DNA of 64,000 bases from Dokdonella sp. (GTDB taxonomy: Bacteria > Pseudomonadota > Gammaproteobacteria > Xanthomonadales > Rhodanobacteraceae). This document shows positions 53,266 to 61,507 of this stretch, one piece after another; within the stretch, counting starts at the first letter, position 1; every line of letters begins with the position of its first letter. The notes under the pieces were generated by a model, which worked only from the letters and a program-made list of their open reading frames with translations, made no database searches and was not told where the DNA came from. Both the position numbers and the translations under genes were made by a program. The DNA lies in assembly GCA_019634795.1 (NCBI GenBank), contig JAHCAR010000004.1, forward strand, positions 124,001 through 188,000, written 5' to 3'.

Positions 53266-55116
53266 TCAGCGCGGCGACGGCGGCAGCTTCGGCATCAGGG
53301 CCAGTACGACCGCGCCGGGTCCGGCGTGCGCGCCGATCGCACTGCCGGCATCAAAAACGGGGGGACACTCGACGGCCGGGAGATGCTCGAGCAGGGCGAC
53401 CCGTACGCGCTCGGCCTCCTCGCGGTTGTCGCAGTGCATGACCTGGGCACGCCAGGCCACTGCGCGATCAATGCCGCGCAAGCAGCGAACCACGAAGCGA
53501 CGCGGAAGACCCTTGCGATCAAGGCCGATGCCGAGTACGTGCAAACGGCCGTCGCGGGCGCCGATCCGGGCCAGCGGGACCAGCCCGAGCCAGCGCGTGA
53601 TCGGCAGCGCCCAGGCCGGGATGCGGCCTCCGCGCACGGCCGAGGTCAGGTCGCGGACATAGGCGAATGTGGCGGTCTGCGCACGCAGGGCTTCGAGCTC
53701 GCCGATGATCGTTGACGCATCGGCGCCGGCGGCGGCGCGTTCGGCCGCGTGCAGGGCGAGCAGACCCTGGCCGCCCGAGACATTCGCGGTGTCGAACACA
53801 TGCACGCGTCGATCCAGGCCCGAGGCCGCGGATTCACCGGCCTGCAGCGTGCCCGAGATGGCCCGCGAGACGCCGACGTAGAGGACTTCCTCGTGATGGC
53901 TCAGGAGGAACTCGAACAGCCTGCGGAAATCGCCGGGCGGGGGTTGCGAGGTGCGCACCGTGTGCTCACTGGTGCGCAGCAGTGCGTAGAACGCATCGGC
54001 GGACAGGGATACCTTGTCGAGGAAATCCTGTGCGCCGACATTGATGCGCACCGGAACGACCTGCAGGGGCAGGGTCTCGAGGGCCTCGGCCGGAATGTCG
54101 GCGGCCGAATCGATGACCACGGCGACCTTGCCGCTGGTATGCGCGGAGCGCTGCTGGGCAAGCATGTCGTCGGCCTTGCGTGAGCGCACCTCGCCGAACC
54201 GAGCCAGCGCATCGAACAGGCGCGCCGGCTCGTCGATGTGCATGTGCACGCGCAGTTTCTCGCGTGTGCCGGCCATGACCAGGCTCGAGCCGCCGAGCGC
54301 GTCGAGGGCCTGGCGCACCTCGGTGCGATCGATCGACTCTGACGACAATACGCACTCCGTGCACCAGCGATGGGCCGGATCGGTGTCGAGTTCGGATCCC
54401 ACCATCACGCCGACATCGGCGGCGACCGGCTGGACCTCGCTGTGCGCAGCCGCGCGACCTTTCTCGATATAGTCGTTGATGCCTTCGAGCAGGTGCAGGA
54501 AGCCTTGCGCCCCGGCATCGACGACGCCGGCCTTGCGCAACACCGCCAGCTGCCTGGGCGTATTGGCGAGCGCTTCACGGCTCGCCACGAGGGCCCGCGC
54601 AAAGGCCGTGCGCAGGTCCTCGACACCCTGGTCGCAGGCCTGGCGCAGCGAGTGCGAAAACGCCGCGATCACCGACAGCATGGTGCCCTCGCGCGGCTCG
54701 GCGATCGCCTGGCGCGCCTGCAGCGCGCCGAGATCGACCGCCGCCGCGAGCGGGCATAGGGCAAGGCGTTGCTGACCGGCCAGCGGCTCGCTGACGCCCT
54801 GCAGGAACTGGGCGAGGATGGCCCCCGAGTTGCCGCGCGCGCCGTCGATCGCCTCGCTCGCCATGCGCTGGAAAATCGCACCGGCATGCGCCCCCGGCAT
54901 GCTGCGCAAGGCATTGCGCACGCTGGCCAGGGTGAAGCCGAGGTTGCTGCCGGTATCGCCGTCGGGGACCGGAAAGACATTGATCCGGTTGAGCAGGTCG
55001 CGCTCGGCGAGGACCCGGCCAATGCCGGCGATCAGCGCCTGCTTGAGCGTGCGGCCGTCGGTATCGCCGTGGTGTCTGGGGCTCGATACGGGATTGTGGC
55101 TGGCAGGCATGGGCAT
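53266..55116 (-). CDS. DhaL-DegV fusion, FakA-FakB-like fatty acid kinase
   Basis: The 616-residue soluble protein fuses parts that are separate in Firmicutes. Residues about 22-215 are a DhaL/FakA ATP-binding domain with the metal motif PVPDGDTGSN (49-58) and DGARGNSGAIL (91-101). Residues about 240-325 resemble the FakA middle domain (SSLVMAGTREKLRVHMHID). Residues about 330-612 are a DegV/FakB fatty-acid-binding domain with VIDSAADIP, TSQPPPGDF (389-397), VSRAISGTLQ and FDTANVSGGQGLL. In S. aureus FakA phosphorylates fatty acid bound to FakB, making acyl-phosphate. One chain would do both here. The plsY gene downstream uses that product. Confidence 0.9.
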   Translation of the reverse strand: MPMPASHNPVSSPRHHGDTDGRTLKQALIAGIGRVLAERDLLNRINVFPVPDGDTGSNLGFTLASVRNALRSMPGAHAGAIFQRMASEAIDGARGNSGAILAQFLQGVSEPLAGQQRLALCPLAAAVDLGALQARQAIAEPREGTMLSVIAAFSHSLRQACDQGVEDLRTAFARALVASREALANTPRQLAVLRKAGVVDAGAQGFLHLLEGINDYIEKGRAAAHSEVQPVAADVGVMVGSELDTDPAHRWCTECVLSSESIDRTEVRQALDALGGSSLVMAGTREKLRVHMHIDEPARLFDALARFGEVRSRKADDMLAQQRSAHTSGKVAVVIDSAADIPAEALETLPLQVVPVRINVGAQDFLDKVSLSADAFYALLRTSEHTVRTSQPPPGDFRRLFEFLLSHHEEVLYVGVSRAISGTLQAGESAASGLDRRVHVFDTANVSGGQGLLALHAAERAAAGADASTIIGELEALRAQTATFAYVRDLTSAVRGGRIPAWALPITRWLGLVPLARIGARDGRLHVLGIGLDRKGLPRRFVVRCLRGIDRAVAWRAQVMHCDNREEAERVRVALLEHLPAVECPPVFDAGSAIGAHAGPGAVVLALMPKLPPSPR

Positions 55117-55323
55117 CGGCAGACGGGTCCGGTGGGTAAGCGTGGCGTATCGCGCTGACGGCCCGTCCTGGCCTGCGGCACGCGCTGGTCCCGCATGGAA
55201 CCATCATGTGGCCTTTCCGATCAACGTCCCGTGTTGCCTTGCGCCGCTTCCGCGGGTCTCGGACTCGCGGGCCAGGTGGGCGGCCCGGGTGGGCAGCCCG
55301 GGTTCCGCGACCTGGCCGGCAGC

Positions 55324-55367
55324 GGACACCCGCCTGTCCGCGACTGTCCGCTGCTGTCCACTGGACA
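55324..55367. promoter_or_regulatory. Helically phased TGTCC boxes, candidate enhancer site
   Basis: TGTCC begins at 55335, 55345 and 55355, exactly ten bases (one turn) apart, and inverted GGACA boxes lie at 55324-55328 and 55363-55367. TGTCC-ACT-GGACA at 55355-55367 is a perfect palindrome. The cluster ends 57 bases upstream of the -24/-12 promoter, a usual position for an enhancer-binding activator. Confidence 0.55.
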
Positions 55368-55423
55368 CCGGGTCAACATGCCACGGCCGACATAACAACA
55401 TGATTTCAAACGCTATTCGTGAT

Positions 55424-55439
55424 TGGCATGATAGCTGCT
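55424..55439 (+). promoter_or_regulatory. Candidate sigma-54 (-24/-12) promoter
   Basis: TGGCATGATAGCTGCT has GG and GC ten bases apart and differs from the consensus at one position in each half. Predicted start is about 55450, 129 bases upstream of the ATG at 55579. It resembles the two RpoN-type promoters at 18256 and 18700. Confidence 0.6.
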
Positions 55440-55578
55440 CATTCTTGCCCAGGATCGATGCGAACCAGCCAGTGCCGACTCGCTCGACGGGTGGATTGCT
55501 GGTGTCCGTCCAGGGATCGTGGGAGACTGCCCGACTCTGGCGCCGACGCAGTCCCGTGCAGTAATCCGGAGACGAAGC

Positions 55579-55947
55579 ATGACCACGCGCAAGTTCACCG
55601 TTTTCCTCCCCCTTGCGGGCGTACTGCTGTTCGCCGCAGCGGCCCATGCCGGCGACTTTTCAATGGACGCAGGGAGCCGAGCTTCCGAACCGGCTTCGAG
55701 TTCGTCCGGCCGTCATGACGATTGTGCTTCTTCCGGCTCGTCGGCAATCGGGAGTGTCGACGGAGTCCGCGACAGCACGCCCTCCTCGACCACCACAGCA
55801 AGCGATCGCGTGGCGAGCTCCGCGGCCAGTCGTGCCAGCGCCGACTCCACGCCAGGCGGAAGCAACACATCGACCGAAGCGATCAGCGTACCGATCAAGA
55901 CGCGCAGCAACCGCTGGCAGTCGCTGGTGCCGGGCGCCATCAAGTAG
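55579..55947 (+). CDS. Secreted serine-rich small protein
   Basis: The 122-residue product starts MTTRKFTVFLPLAGVLLFAAAAHAGD, a signal peptide cleaved at about AHA (residue 24). The mature part is about one third serine plus threonine and is low-complexity between residues 33 and 103, ending in a basic KTRSNRWQSLVPGAIK. GGAG lies before the ATG. I do not recognise the family. The sigma-54 promoter with phased upstream boxes indicates tight regulation and supports a real gene. A role outside the inner membrane, perhaps surface- or matrix-related, is inferred from the signal peptide only. Confidence 0.72.
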   Translation: MTTRKFTVFLPLAGVLLFAAAAHAGDFSMDAGSRASEPASSSSGRHDDCASSGSSAIGSVDGVRDSTPSSTTTASDRVASSAASRASADSTPGGSNTSTEAISVPIKTRSNRWQSLVPGAIK

Positions 55948-55975
55948 CGATCAGCCAGTTCGACCCGCACCCGTC

Positions 55976-56404
55976 GGACCGCGTGGCGAAGCATTCCTAC
56001 GCGACAAGCGCTTCAGTGCCGTAGCCGACCATGAATTGTCATGGACCGACATCGCCGAGGGCCTCGAGCATCCGTTGGGCGGCCTCGGCGTGATCATCCA
56101 CTAATGGCGCGCAAGCTCGACATGCTCGATGGCGAGATGAACGGGATCCCGAGGCTGCCGCAATCGATTGATCGCTCCCTCGGGATTGAAACCCTTTCCG
56201 CCGCACGAGCGTAGCTGGTGATCCGCATCGACAGCGGCGAATCCACGCTGATCGACCCTTGTGCCGCGGAAAACCCCCAGGGAGCTCTTCGCCGTTGCCA
56301 GCGAAATCCATTCCTCGGCCCCTGCGCTGCTGCAGGTCATCTCGCCGCGAGTTGCCGATCTGCTCGGGCGTTACTACCAGGGCGAACAAGCCGCCGTGCG
56401 ATGA
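55976..56404 (+). pseudogene. Decayed mtfA-like M90 metallopeptidase
   Basis: Pieces of an MtfA/YeeI-type zinc peptidase follow each other in different frames. 55982-56050 gives RGEAFLRDKRFSAVADHELSW, like the family N-terminus. After a stop and frame change, 56107-56160 gives ARKLDMLDGEMNGIPRLP, which matches the AHKLDMLDG part following the zinc motif. After an in-frame stop at about 56212, 56218-56280 gives IRIDSGESTLIDPCAAENPQ. A further frame change gives ELFAVASEIHSSAPALLQVIS to the stop at 56402-56404, the family C-terminus. The HEFAH zinc-binding segment and about 60-100 codons are missing, so no active enzyme can be made. Confidence 0.8.
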
Positions 56405-56446
56405 CGGCCAATGGTACGGGCGCCGCGACCATGCACCTCGCCAGTC

Positions 56447-56475
56447 TTGCAGGTGACCAGCCTGCGGGATAGTCT
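56447..56475 (+). promoter_or_regulatory. Sigma-70 promoter of the C25 peptidase gene
   Basis: TTGCAG at 56447-56452 and TAGTCT at 56470-56475 are separated by 17 bases. The predicted start near 56482 gives a leader of about 29 bases to the ATG at 56511. This is the best sigma-70-like spacing in the window. Confidence 0.6.
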
Positions 56476-56510
56476 GCCGGTCATTTCCGCACGAAACACA
56501 CTCTCACGTA

Positions 56511-59219
56511 ATGCTCTTTTCCCGCTTGTCGCGCGGCATCGCGTTCCTGACCTGCCTGCTGCCGCCGACCGCATTCGCCTGCGGCGGGGCGCTGCACATC
56601 GAAGTCGAGAATTCCGGCGTCTACGCGCTCGACTACACCCGTATCGCCGGGCAGCAGCCGGGGCTTGCCGGCTGTCCGGTCGCCGAGCTTGCGCTGCACA
56701 ACAAGAGCCAAGCGGTGCCGATGCGTGTCGTCGACGATGGCGATGGCCGGTTCGGCGCGGGTGACCGGATCGAATGGCTGGGCCAGCAGTTGCACGGACC
56801 GCAAAGCTGGTTCGACAACTACAGCACTCACAACGTCTATCTGCTGTCCGCCTCGGCGGGCGCGCAGGCGCGAATCGCCGATCGGGTGCCGCCCACCGGC
56901 GCCGGCGCCCCTGCGGAGTTGCAGCGCACGCTGCACTACGAGCAGGAAAACCTGATGATACGGCTCGATCAGAGCCAGCAGAAACCCGGCGACGAACCCG
57001 ATGTCTGGCAATGGGTCAAGCTGACCCACGCCGATCCGGCCCCTTTCAGCACGCAGTTCGACCTTCCCGGTCTGGCCGATGGAAATGGCGAGGCCAGCCT
57101 TCGGCTGAATTTCCGGGGCATGTCCCAGATCATCAGCCCGCCAGATTTCAAGGCCGAACGTCCGCCCGATCATGTGGTGGAGATTCGCCTCAATGGAAAG
57201 CTGCTCGAGCGCTCGGAATGGAGCGGCCGGGATGAACACACGCAGGCCATCGAGGTGCCGCTGTCGGGCCTGAAAGCCCACGCGAACACGCTGACCCTGA
57301 GCATCCCGCAGCGAACCTTGCCGTGGAAGACCGACCAGCAGGCGGTCGACGTGGTGATGTTCAACTGGATCGAGTTGAGCTATCGCCTGGATGGGGCGCT
57401 CGCCGCCTCCGATCCACCCTTTTCGACCCGCGCTTCAAATGGCCAGCCTGTCGAAATCCGCTGGCAGGGTCCCGGCGATGCGCCGGCCCTGATCGGAGAG
57501 GACGGCATTCGCCGAACCCCGCAAGCGCTGGGCAGCAACCGTTTCCGCTATGCCGCGGCCGACGCAGGCGTCCGCCTGTTTGCGGACGCCCGCATCGCGC
57601 AACCGCCGGCCTTGCGGGCGGTCGCTCCTGCCGCGTGGCGTGCGCCGGCCACGGGCTACGATTACCTGATCGTCAGCCACCCTTCACTGCTCGACGCGAT
57701 CCGGCCACTGGCCGACTTCCACGAGAAGCGCGGAATGAAAGTCGCCGTGATCGACATCGACGATGTCTACGACGAATTCAATTTCGGCATCACGCACCCG
57801 CAAGCCGTGCGCAACCTCGTCGACCATGCCTGGCACGACTGGCCCCAACCGAGACCGCGCTTCCTGCTGCTGGTCGGTGACGCGAGTTTCGATATCCGCC
57901 ACGACGTCTACAACGATCTCGCCTACGCCAAGTTCGCCAATAATCCCCAGGAGCTGCAACCCGGGCAGTTTTCCGGAATACCGGCGACCCGCTACGAGGA
58001 CGGCGACTCGCACACGGGCAGCCGCAACCTCGTGCCGACCTGGCAGTACCCCTCCGCCGAAGGCCAGTCCGCCAGCGACAACTGGTTCGGCGCGGTGGAT
58101 GATGAGGACTATCATCCGGTGGTCGCGGTCGGCCGTTTTCCTGTCGTCGAACCGGCCGAAGTCAGCGCCATCGTCGACAAGACGATCGCCTACCAGACCC
58201 GGCCGGATCCCGGCGTCTGGCGGCGCGACGTGATGTTCATCACCGACGAATCCGACGCCTTCAAGAAATCGTCCGACCAGATCGCCAGCAGCATCGGCGC
58301 GAAGGGGTTCAGCGCCGACAAGATCTACGCCAGCCCGGACGAAGCCGACAATCTCGCCCATCAGAGCGCGATCAAGGATGGTCTCAACAGCGGCCAGCTG
58401 CTGGTCCACTTCATCGGCCATGGTGGGCGCTTCATCTGGCGTACCGGGCCGCCCGACCTGCGCAAGAACCATGACCTGTTCACTCTCGACGACGTCAGCG
58501 AACTGAAAAACGGCGGACGCCTGCCGATGGTCCTGTCGATGACCTGCTATTCGGCGCCGTTCGACAACCCGACCGAGGATTCGATCGGTGAGCGCTTCCT
58601 GCGCGAAGCCGGCAAGGGCGCCGTGGCCGTGTTTGCGGCGTCCTGGCGCAACTCGCCTTCGACCGCCTTCAGCAAGAGCCTGGTCGACGAACTGCTGGTT
58701 CCCGGGGCGACCATCGGCGAAGCCATCGTGCGCTCGAAGAAGTCCCTCGACGACCGCACCCTGGTCGAGATGTACAACCTGTTGGGCGATCCGGCCATCG
58801 TGCTCGAACGTCCGCGGGCCGGGGCGCGCCTCGCCCTCGACGCCGATCCATGGAGCCCGGCCGTGCTGGTTTCCCTTCCGGGAACGGCCTTCCACGGACT
58901 GGTTGCGATGGACTGGCTGGACGATGACGGCTCGCTGCTGTCGACCACGGTCCGACGCTCCGACGAGACGGTGTTCCGCATCGATATCCCGAAGCTACCC
59001 GGCGGCAAGGTCGCACGCTTCGCGCGCCTGTATGCCAACGACGAGCGCAGCGGCCAGGACATGTCGGCAGGATTGAGCCTGACCGGGATCGGCAAGCGTC
59101 GCACGATTCGGCTGCGCTGGCCGGACTGGCTGCGCCCCGCCCCGCCCCCGCCTGCCGCGGATACCCTGACGCGTGACGGATTCGACGAACGTGCAGCCAG
59201 TTCCGTTGGCGACGACTGA
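56511..59219 (+). CDS. Secreted C25 (gingipain-like) cysteine peptidase
   Basis: The 902-residue protein has a signal peptide (to about residue 23, AFA), an N-terminal beta-rich region (about 25-370), then a peptidase C25 domain (about 380-770) opening with YDYLIVSHPSLLDAIRPLADFHEKRG and LLLVGDASFD. The catalytic His is H637 in FIGHGGRFIW and the catalytic Cys is C679 in SMTCYSAPFDNP. An immunoglobulin-like C-terminal part follows. No type IX secretion signal is recognisable and the tail is proline-rich, so export beyond the periplasm is unexplained. Specificity for Arg or Lys cannot be read out. Four bases separate it from the UbiA-family gene. Confidence 0.88.
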   Translation: MLFSRLSRGIAFLTCLLPPTAFACGGALHIEVENSGVYALDYTRIAGQQPGLAGCPVAELALHNKSQAVPMRVVDDGDGRFGAGDRIEWLGQQLHGPQSWFDNYSTHNVYLLSASAGAQARIADRVPPTGAGAPAELQRTLHYEQENLMIRLDQSQQKPGDEPDVWQWVKLTHADPAPFSTQFDLPGLADGNGEASLRLNFRGMSQIISPPDFKAERPPDHVVEIRLNGKLLERSEWSGRDEHTQAIEVPLSGLKAHANTLTLSIPQRTLPWKTDQQAVDVVMFNWIELSYRLDGALAASDPPFSTRASNGQPVEIRWQGPGDAPALIGEDGIRRTPQALGSNRFRYAAADAGVRLFADARIAQPPALRAVAPAAWRAPATGYDYLIVSHPSLLDAIRPLADFHEKRGMKVAVIDIDDVYDEFNFGITHPQAVRNLVDHAWHDWPQPRPRFLLLVGDASFDIRHDVYNDLAYAKFANNPQELQPGQFSGIPATRYEDGDSHTGSRNLVPTWQYPSAEGQSASDNWFGAVDDEDYHPVVAVGRFPVVEPAEVSAIVDKTIAYQTRPDPGVWRRDVMFITDESDAFKKSSDQIASSIGAKGFSADKIYASPDEADNLAHQSAIKDGLNSGQLLVHFIGHGGRFIWRTGPPDLRKNHDLFTLDDVSELKNGGRLPMVLSMTCYSAPFDNPTEDSIGERFLREAGKGAVAVFAASWRNSPSTAFSKSLVDELLVPGATIGEAIVRSKKSLDDRTLVEMYNLLGDPAIVLERPRAGARLALDADPWSPAVLVSLPGTAFHGLVAMDWLDDDGSLLSTTVRRSDETVFRIDIPKLPGGKVARFARLYANDERSGQDMSAGLSLTGIGKRRTIRLRWPDWLRPAPPPPAADTLTRDGFDERAASSVGDD

Positions 59220-59223
59220 GCCC

Positions 59224-60090
59224 ATGCAACGCATCAAGGCGCTGCTCGAGCTGGCGCGCCCGGCGCAGTGGATCAAGAACGGCTTCGTCCTGCTGCCGCT
59301 GTTCTTCGCCCATGCCCTGCTCGATGCCGCTGCCCTGCGCGGTGCCCTGCTGGCCACGGCGGCGTTCTGCCTTGCCGCCTCGGCGGTCTATGCCTTCAAC
59401 GATGCCCGCGATGTCGAGCGTGACCGTCTGCACCCGGACAAGTGCATGCGACCGGTGGCCCGCGGCGCGCTCGGCACGGCCCTGGCCTACCGCTTCTCGG
59501 CCGCGCTGGCCCTGCTTTCGCTGCTGCTCGCCGCGTTCGTACGCCTCGAGGTGGCGGCGGTCATCCTCCTCTACCTCGGCATCCAGCTGGCCTATTCGCT
59601 GGGCCTCAAGCGCATCGCCTATCTCGATGTCGTCATCGTTGCCAGCGGTTTCGCCTTGCGCATCATCGCCGGCGGACTGTCCGCCGAGGTGCCGCTGACA
59701 CCGTGGATCCTGGCCGTCGGCGTGCTGCTGGCCCTGATGCTTGCCCTCGGCAAGCGCCATGGCGATCTGGTCCACGTCAAGGATGCCCGCGCGCGCGCCG
59801 CATCCGGCTATGACCTGGCCATCGTCGAGCGCCTGCTGGTCGGTCTTTCCGGAACGGTGCTCGCCGCCTACGTGCTGTACACGTTCTCGCCCGAGGTCAT
59901 TGCACGCCACGGTCATCACGCGCTGTTCTATTCGACCCCCTGGGTCCTGCTCGGCGTGCTGCGTTACCTGTTTCTGGTGTTTCGGCGCGGCGCCGGTGGC
60001 GATCCGAGCCGGCTCGCCGTGCGCGATCCGTTATTGCTGCTGGCGACCGTCGGCTGGCTGGCCACGCTCACCGGCATCCTTTACCTCTGA
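59224..60090 (+). CDS. UbiA-family prenyltransferase, decaprenyl-phosphate phosphoribosyltransferase-like
   Basis: The 288-residue membrane protein has about eight or nine helices. It carries the aspartate-rich motif ND-x2-D-x3-D (N59, D60, D63, D67) followed by HPDKCMRPVARG. That combination marks the branch of decaprenyl-phosphate 5-phosphoribosyltransferases (DPPR synthases) within the UbiA superfamily, which move phosphoribose from PRPP to a polyprenyl phosphate. A second aspartate region (YSLGLKRIAYLDVVIVASGFALR) is present. A pentose-containing surface glycan is a reasonable inference. ATG 59224 is chosen over an overlapping GTG at 59173. It lies directly after the C25 gene. Confidence 0.85.
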   Translation: MQRIKALLELARPAQWIKNGFVLLPLFFAHALLDAAALRGALLATAAFCLAASAVYAFNDARDVERDRLHPDKCMRPVARGALGTALAYRFSAALALLSLLLAAFVRLEVAAVILLYLGIQLAYSLGLKRIAYLDVVIVASGFALRIIAGGLSAEVPLTPWILAVGVLLALMLALGKRHGDLVHVKDARARAASGYDLAIVERLLVGLSGTVLAAYVLYTFSPEVIARHGHHALFYSTPWVLLGVLRYLFLVFRRGAGGDPSRLAVRDPLLLLATVGWLATLTGILYL

Positions 60091-60151
60091 CTGCCATCAT
60101 CGGCGTATTCCGGCGACAATGAGCTGATTCGCCCCACTCAAGGGAATCTGC

Positions 60152-61360
60152 GTGCCCGCATTCGCATACCAGGCGCTCGACAGCGACGGCAAAACCCAGC
60201 GCGGCGTGCTGCAGGGCGATACGGCGCGGGCCGTACGCAGTGCCTTGCGCGAGCGCGGCCTCAATCCGCTGGCGGTCGAGGAAGCCACCGAACAGCGGCG
60301 CGGGGCGCTGCCGTTCTCGCGGCGCGGTCTCTCCGGCATCCAACTGGCCATGCTGACCCGGCAACTGTCGACCCTGGTCGGCGCCGGTCTGCCGATCGAC
60401 GAATCCCTGGCCGCCCTGTCCGAGCAGGACGACAACGAACGCCAGCGCACACTGACCGTAGCGCTGCGCGCGCGCGTCATGGAAGGGGCCAGCCTGGCCC
60501 AGGCCATGGCCGACTTCCCGGACAGCTTTCCGGAGATCTTCCGGGCCACGGTCGCCGCCGGCGAACAGTCCGGCCATCTCGATGCCGTGCTCGACAAGCT
60601 GGCCGGCTACGCCGAGGCGCGCGACGCCCTCAAGCAGACCCTGCTCGCCGCGCTGACCTACCCGCTGTTGCTGACCCTGGTCGCCCTGGCCGTCGTGGCC
60701 GGCCTGCTGACCTGGGTCGTGCCGCAGATCATCGGGGTCTTCCAGAACATGCAGCAGACCCTGCCGCTGGCCACGCGCCTGCTGATGGGCCTTTCGGACT
60801 TCCTGCGCCACTGGGCCTGGCTGCTGATCGCCCTGCTCGTGCTCGCGGTGCTCGCGGTCCGCCTGGCCCTGCGCCGCGAATCGGTGCGCTATCGCTGGCA
60901 CGCCTTGTTGCTGCGCCTGCCGCTGATCGGGCGCCTGACCCGCGCCGCCAATACCGCACGCGCCGCCCGCACCCTGGCCCTGCTCGCCGGCGCAGCCGTA
61001 CCCCTGCTCGACGCGCTGTCGATTGCCGCCCAGGTCGTGCCCAACCTGCCGATGCGCGAATCGCTGCGGCAGGCCGCGTTCAAGATCCGCGAAGGCAGCA
61101 GCTTCGCCCGCGCACTTGCCGAGAGCCGGCAGTTTCCGCCGGTTGCGCTGCGCCTGATCGCCAGCGGCGAACGCTCGGGCGAACTGCCGCGCATGCTCAG
61201 CGAGGCGGCCGCCCAGCAGCAGCGCGATCTCGATCGCTGGCTCGGCGTGCTCGCAGCGACCCTGGGCCCGGCCGTCATCCTGCTGGTCGGCGCGATGGTC
61301 CTGTTCATCGTGCTGGCCATCCTGATGCCGATCTTCGACCTCAATCAGATGGTCAAGTAG
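60152..61360 (+). CDS. GspF/PilC-type inner-membrane platform protein
   Basis: The 402-residue polytopic protein is the platform on which the GspE/PilB ATPase acts in type II secretion or type IV pilus assembly. It begins PAFAYQALDSDGKTQRGVLQGDTA, the GspF N-terminus, and has two T2SSF repeats (about 70-190 and 270-395), each with the pattern GL-PIDESLAALSEQ or GA-VPLLDALSIA, and three membrane helices. A GTG start is preceded by AAGGGA. It is of the GspF rather than PilC type by the start. No gsp genes flank it; the ATPase at 4855 is a candidate partner. Confidence 0.92.
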   Translation: MPAFAYQALDSDGKTQRGVLQGDTARAVRSALRERGLNPLAVEEATEQRRGALPFSRRGLSGIQLAMLTRQLSTLVGAGLPIDESLAALSEQDDNERQRTLTVALRARVMEGASLAQAMADFPDSFPEIFRATVAAGEQSGHLDAVLDKLAGYAEARDALKQTLLAALTYPLLLTLVALAVVAGLLTWVVPQIIGVFQNMQQTLPLATRLLMGLSDFLRHWAWLLIALLVLAVLAVRLALRRESVRYRWHALLLRLPLIGRLTRAANTARAARTLALLAGAAVPLLDALSIAAQVVPNLPMRESLRQAAFKIREGSSFARALAESRQFPPVALRLIASGERSGELPRMLSEAAAQQQRDLDRWLGVLAATLGPAVILLVGAMVLFIVLAILMPIFDLNQMVK

Positions 61361-61367
61361 CCGGGCG

Positions 61368-61498
61368 TGGGGAATGGAGAATAGGGAATTGAAAAAGCGT
61401 AGAAGCAGCAACTTCCCTTCGCATCGGAAATTCCCGCATCGCGTCGCCTGGCTGCGCGTGCCGCTCTTGCCACTCCCCATTCCCCATTCCCCATTCCC
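61368..61498. repeat. Inverted GGGAATGG-type intergenic repeat
   Basis: GTGGGGAATGGAGAATAGGG at 61368-61387 is matched in inverted orientation by CCACTCCCCATTCCCC and two further CATTCCCC units at about 61470-61498, around a 80-base centre of lower G+C. Tandem copies of the (GGGAATG) unit in such positions are a familiar class of intergenic repeat in Xanthomonas-related genomes. It fills almost the whole gap between the gspF-like gene and ftsE, and the right arm ends ten bases before the ftsE ATG, so it may affect ftsE translation. Confidence 0.7.
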
Positions 61499-61507
61499 GT
61501 CCTCCCA

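Larger units (their letters stand above)
55117..55578. other. 462-base divergent regulatory region
   Basis: This region lies between the leftward DhaL-DegV gene and the rightward serine-rich protein gene. It contains phased TGTCC/GGACA boxes (55324-55367) and a -24/-12 promoter (55424-55439), listed separately. The 120-base untranslated leader after the predicted start is ordinary. No reading frame with a ribosome binding site is seen. Confidence 0.6.

Noticed and set aside
55204..55647. 147-codon minus-strand open frame in the region upstream of the serine-rich gene
   Set aside because: No ribosome binding site, no protein-like composition, and it crosses the regulatory boxes and the start of the plus-strand gene.
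61470..61498. Tandem CATTCCCC units as a CRISPR array
   Set aside because: Units are 8-9 bases with no unique spacers; this is a simple tandem/inverted intergenic repeat.
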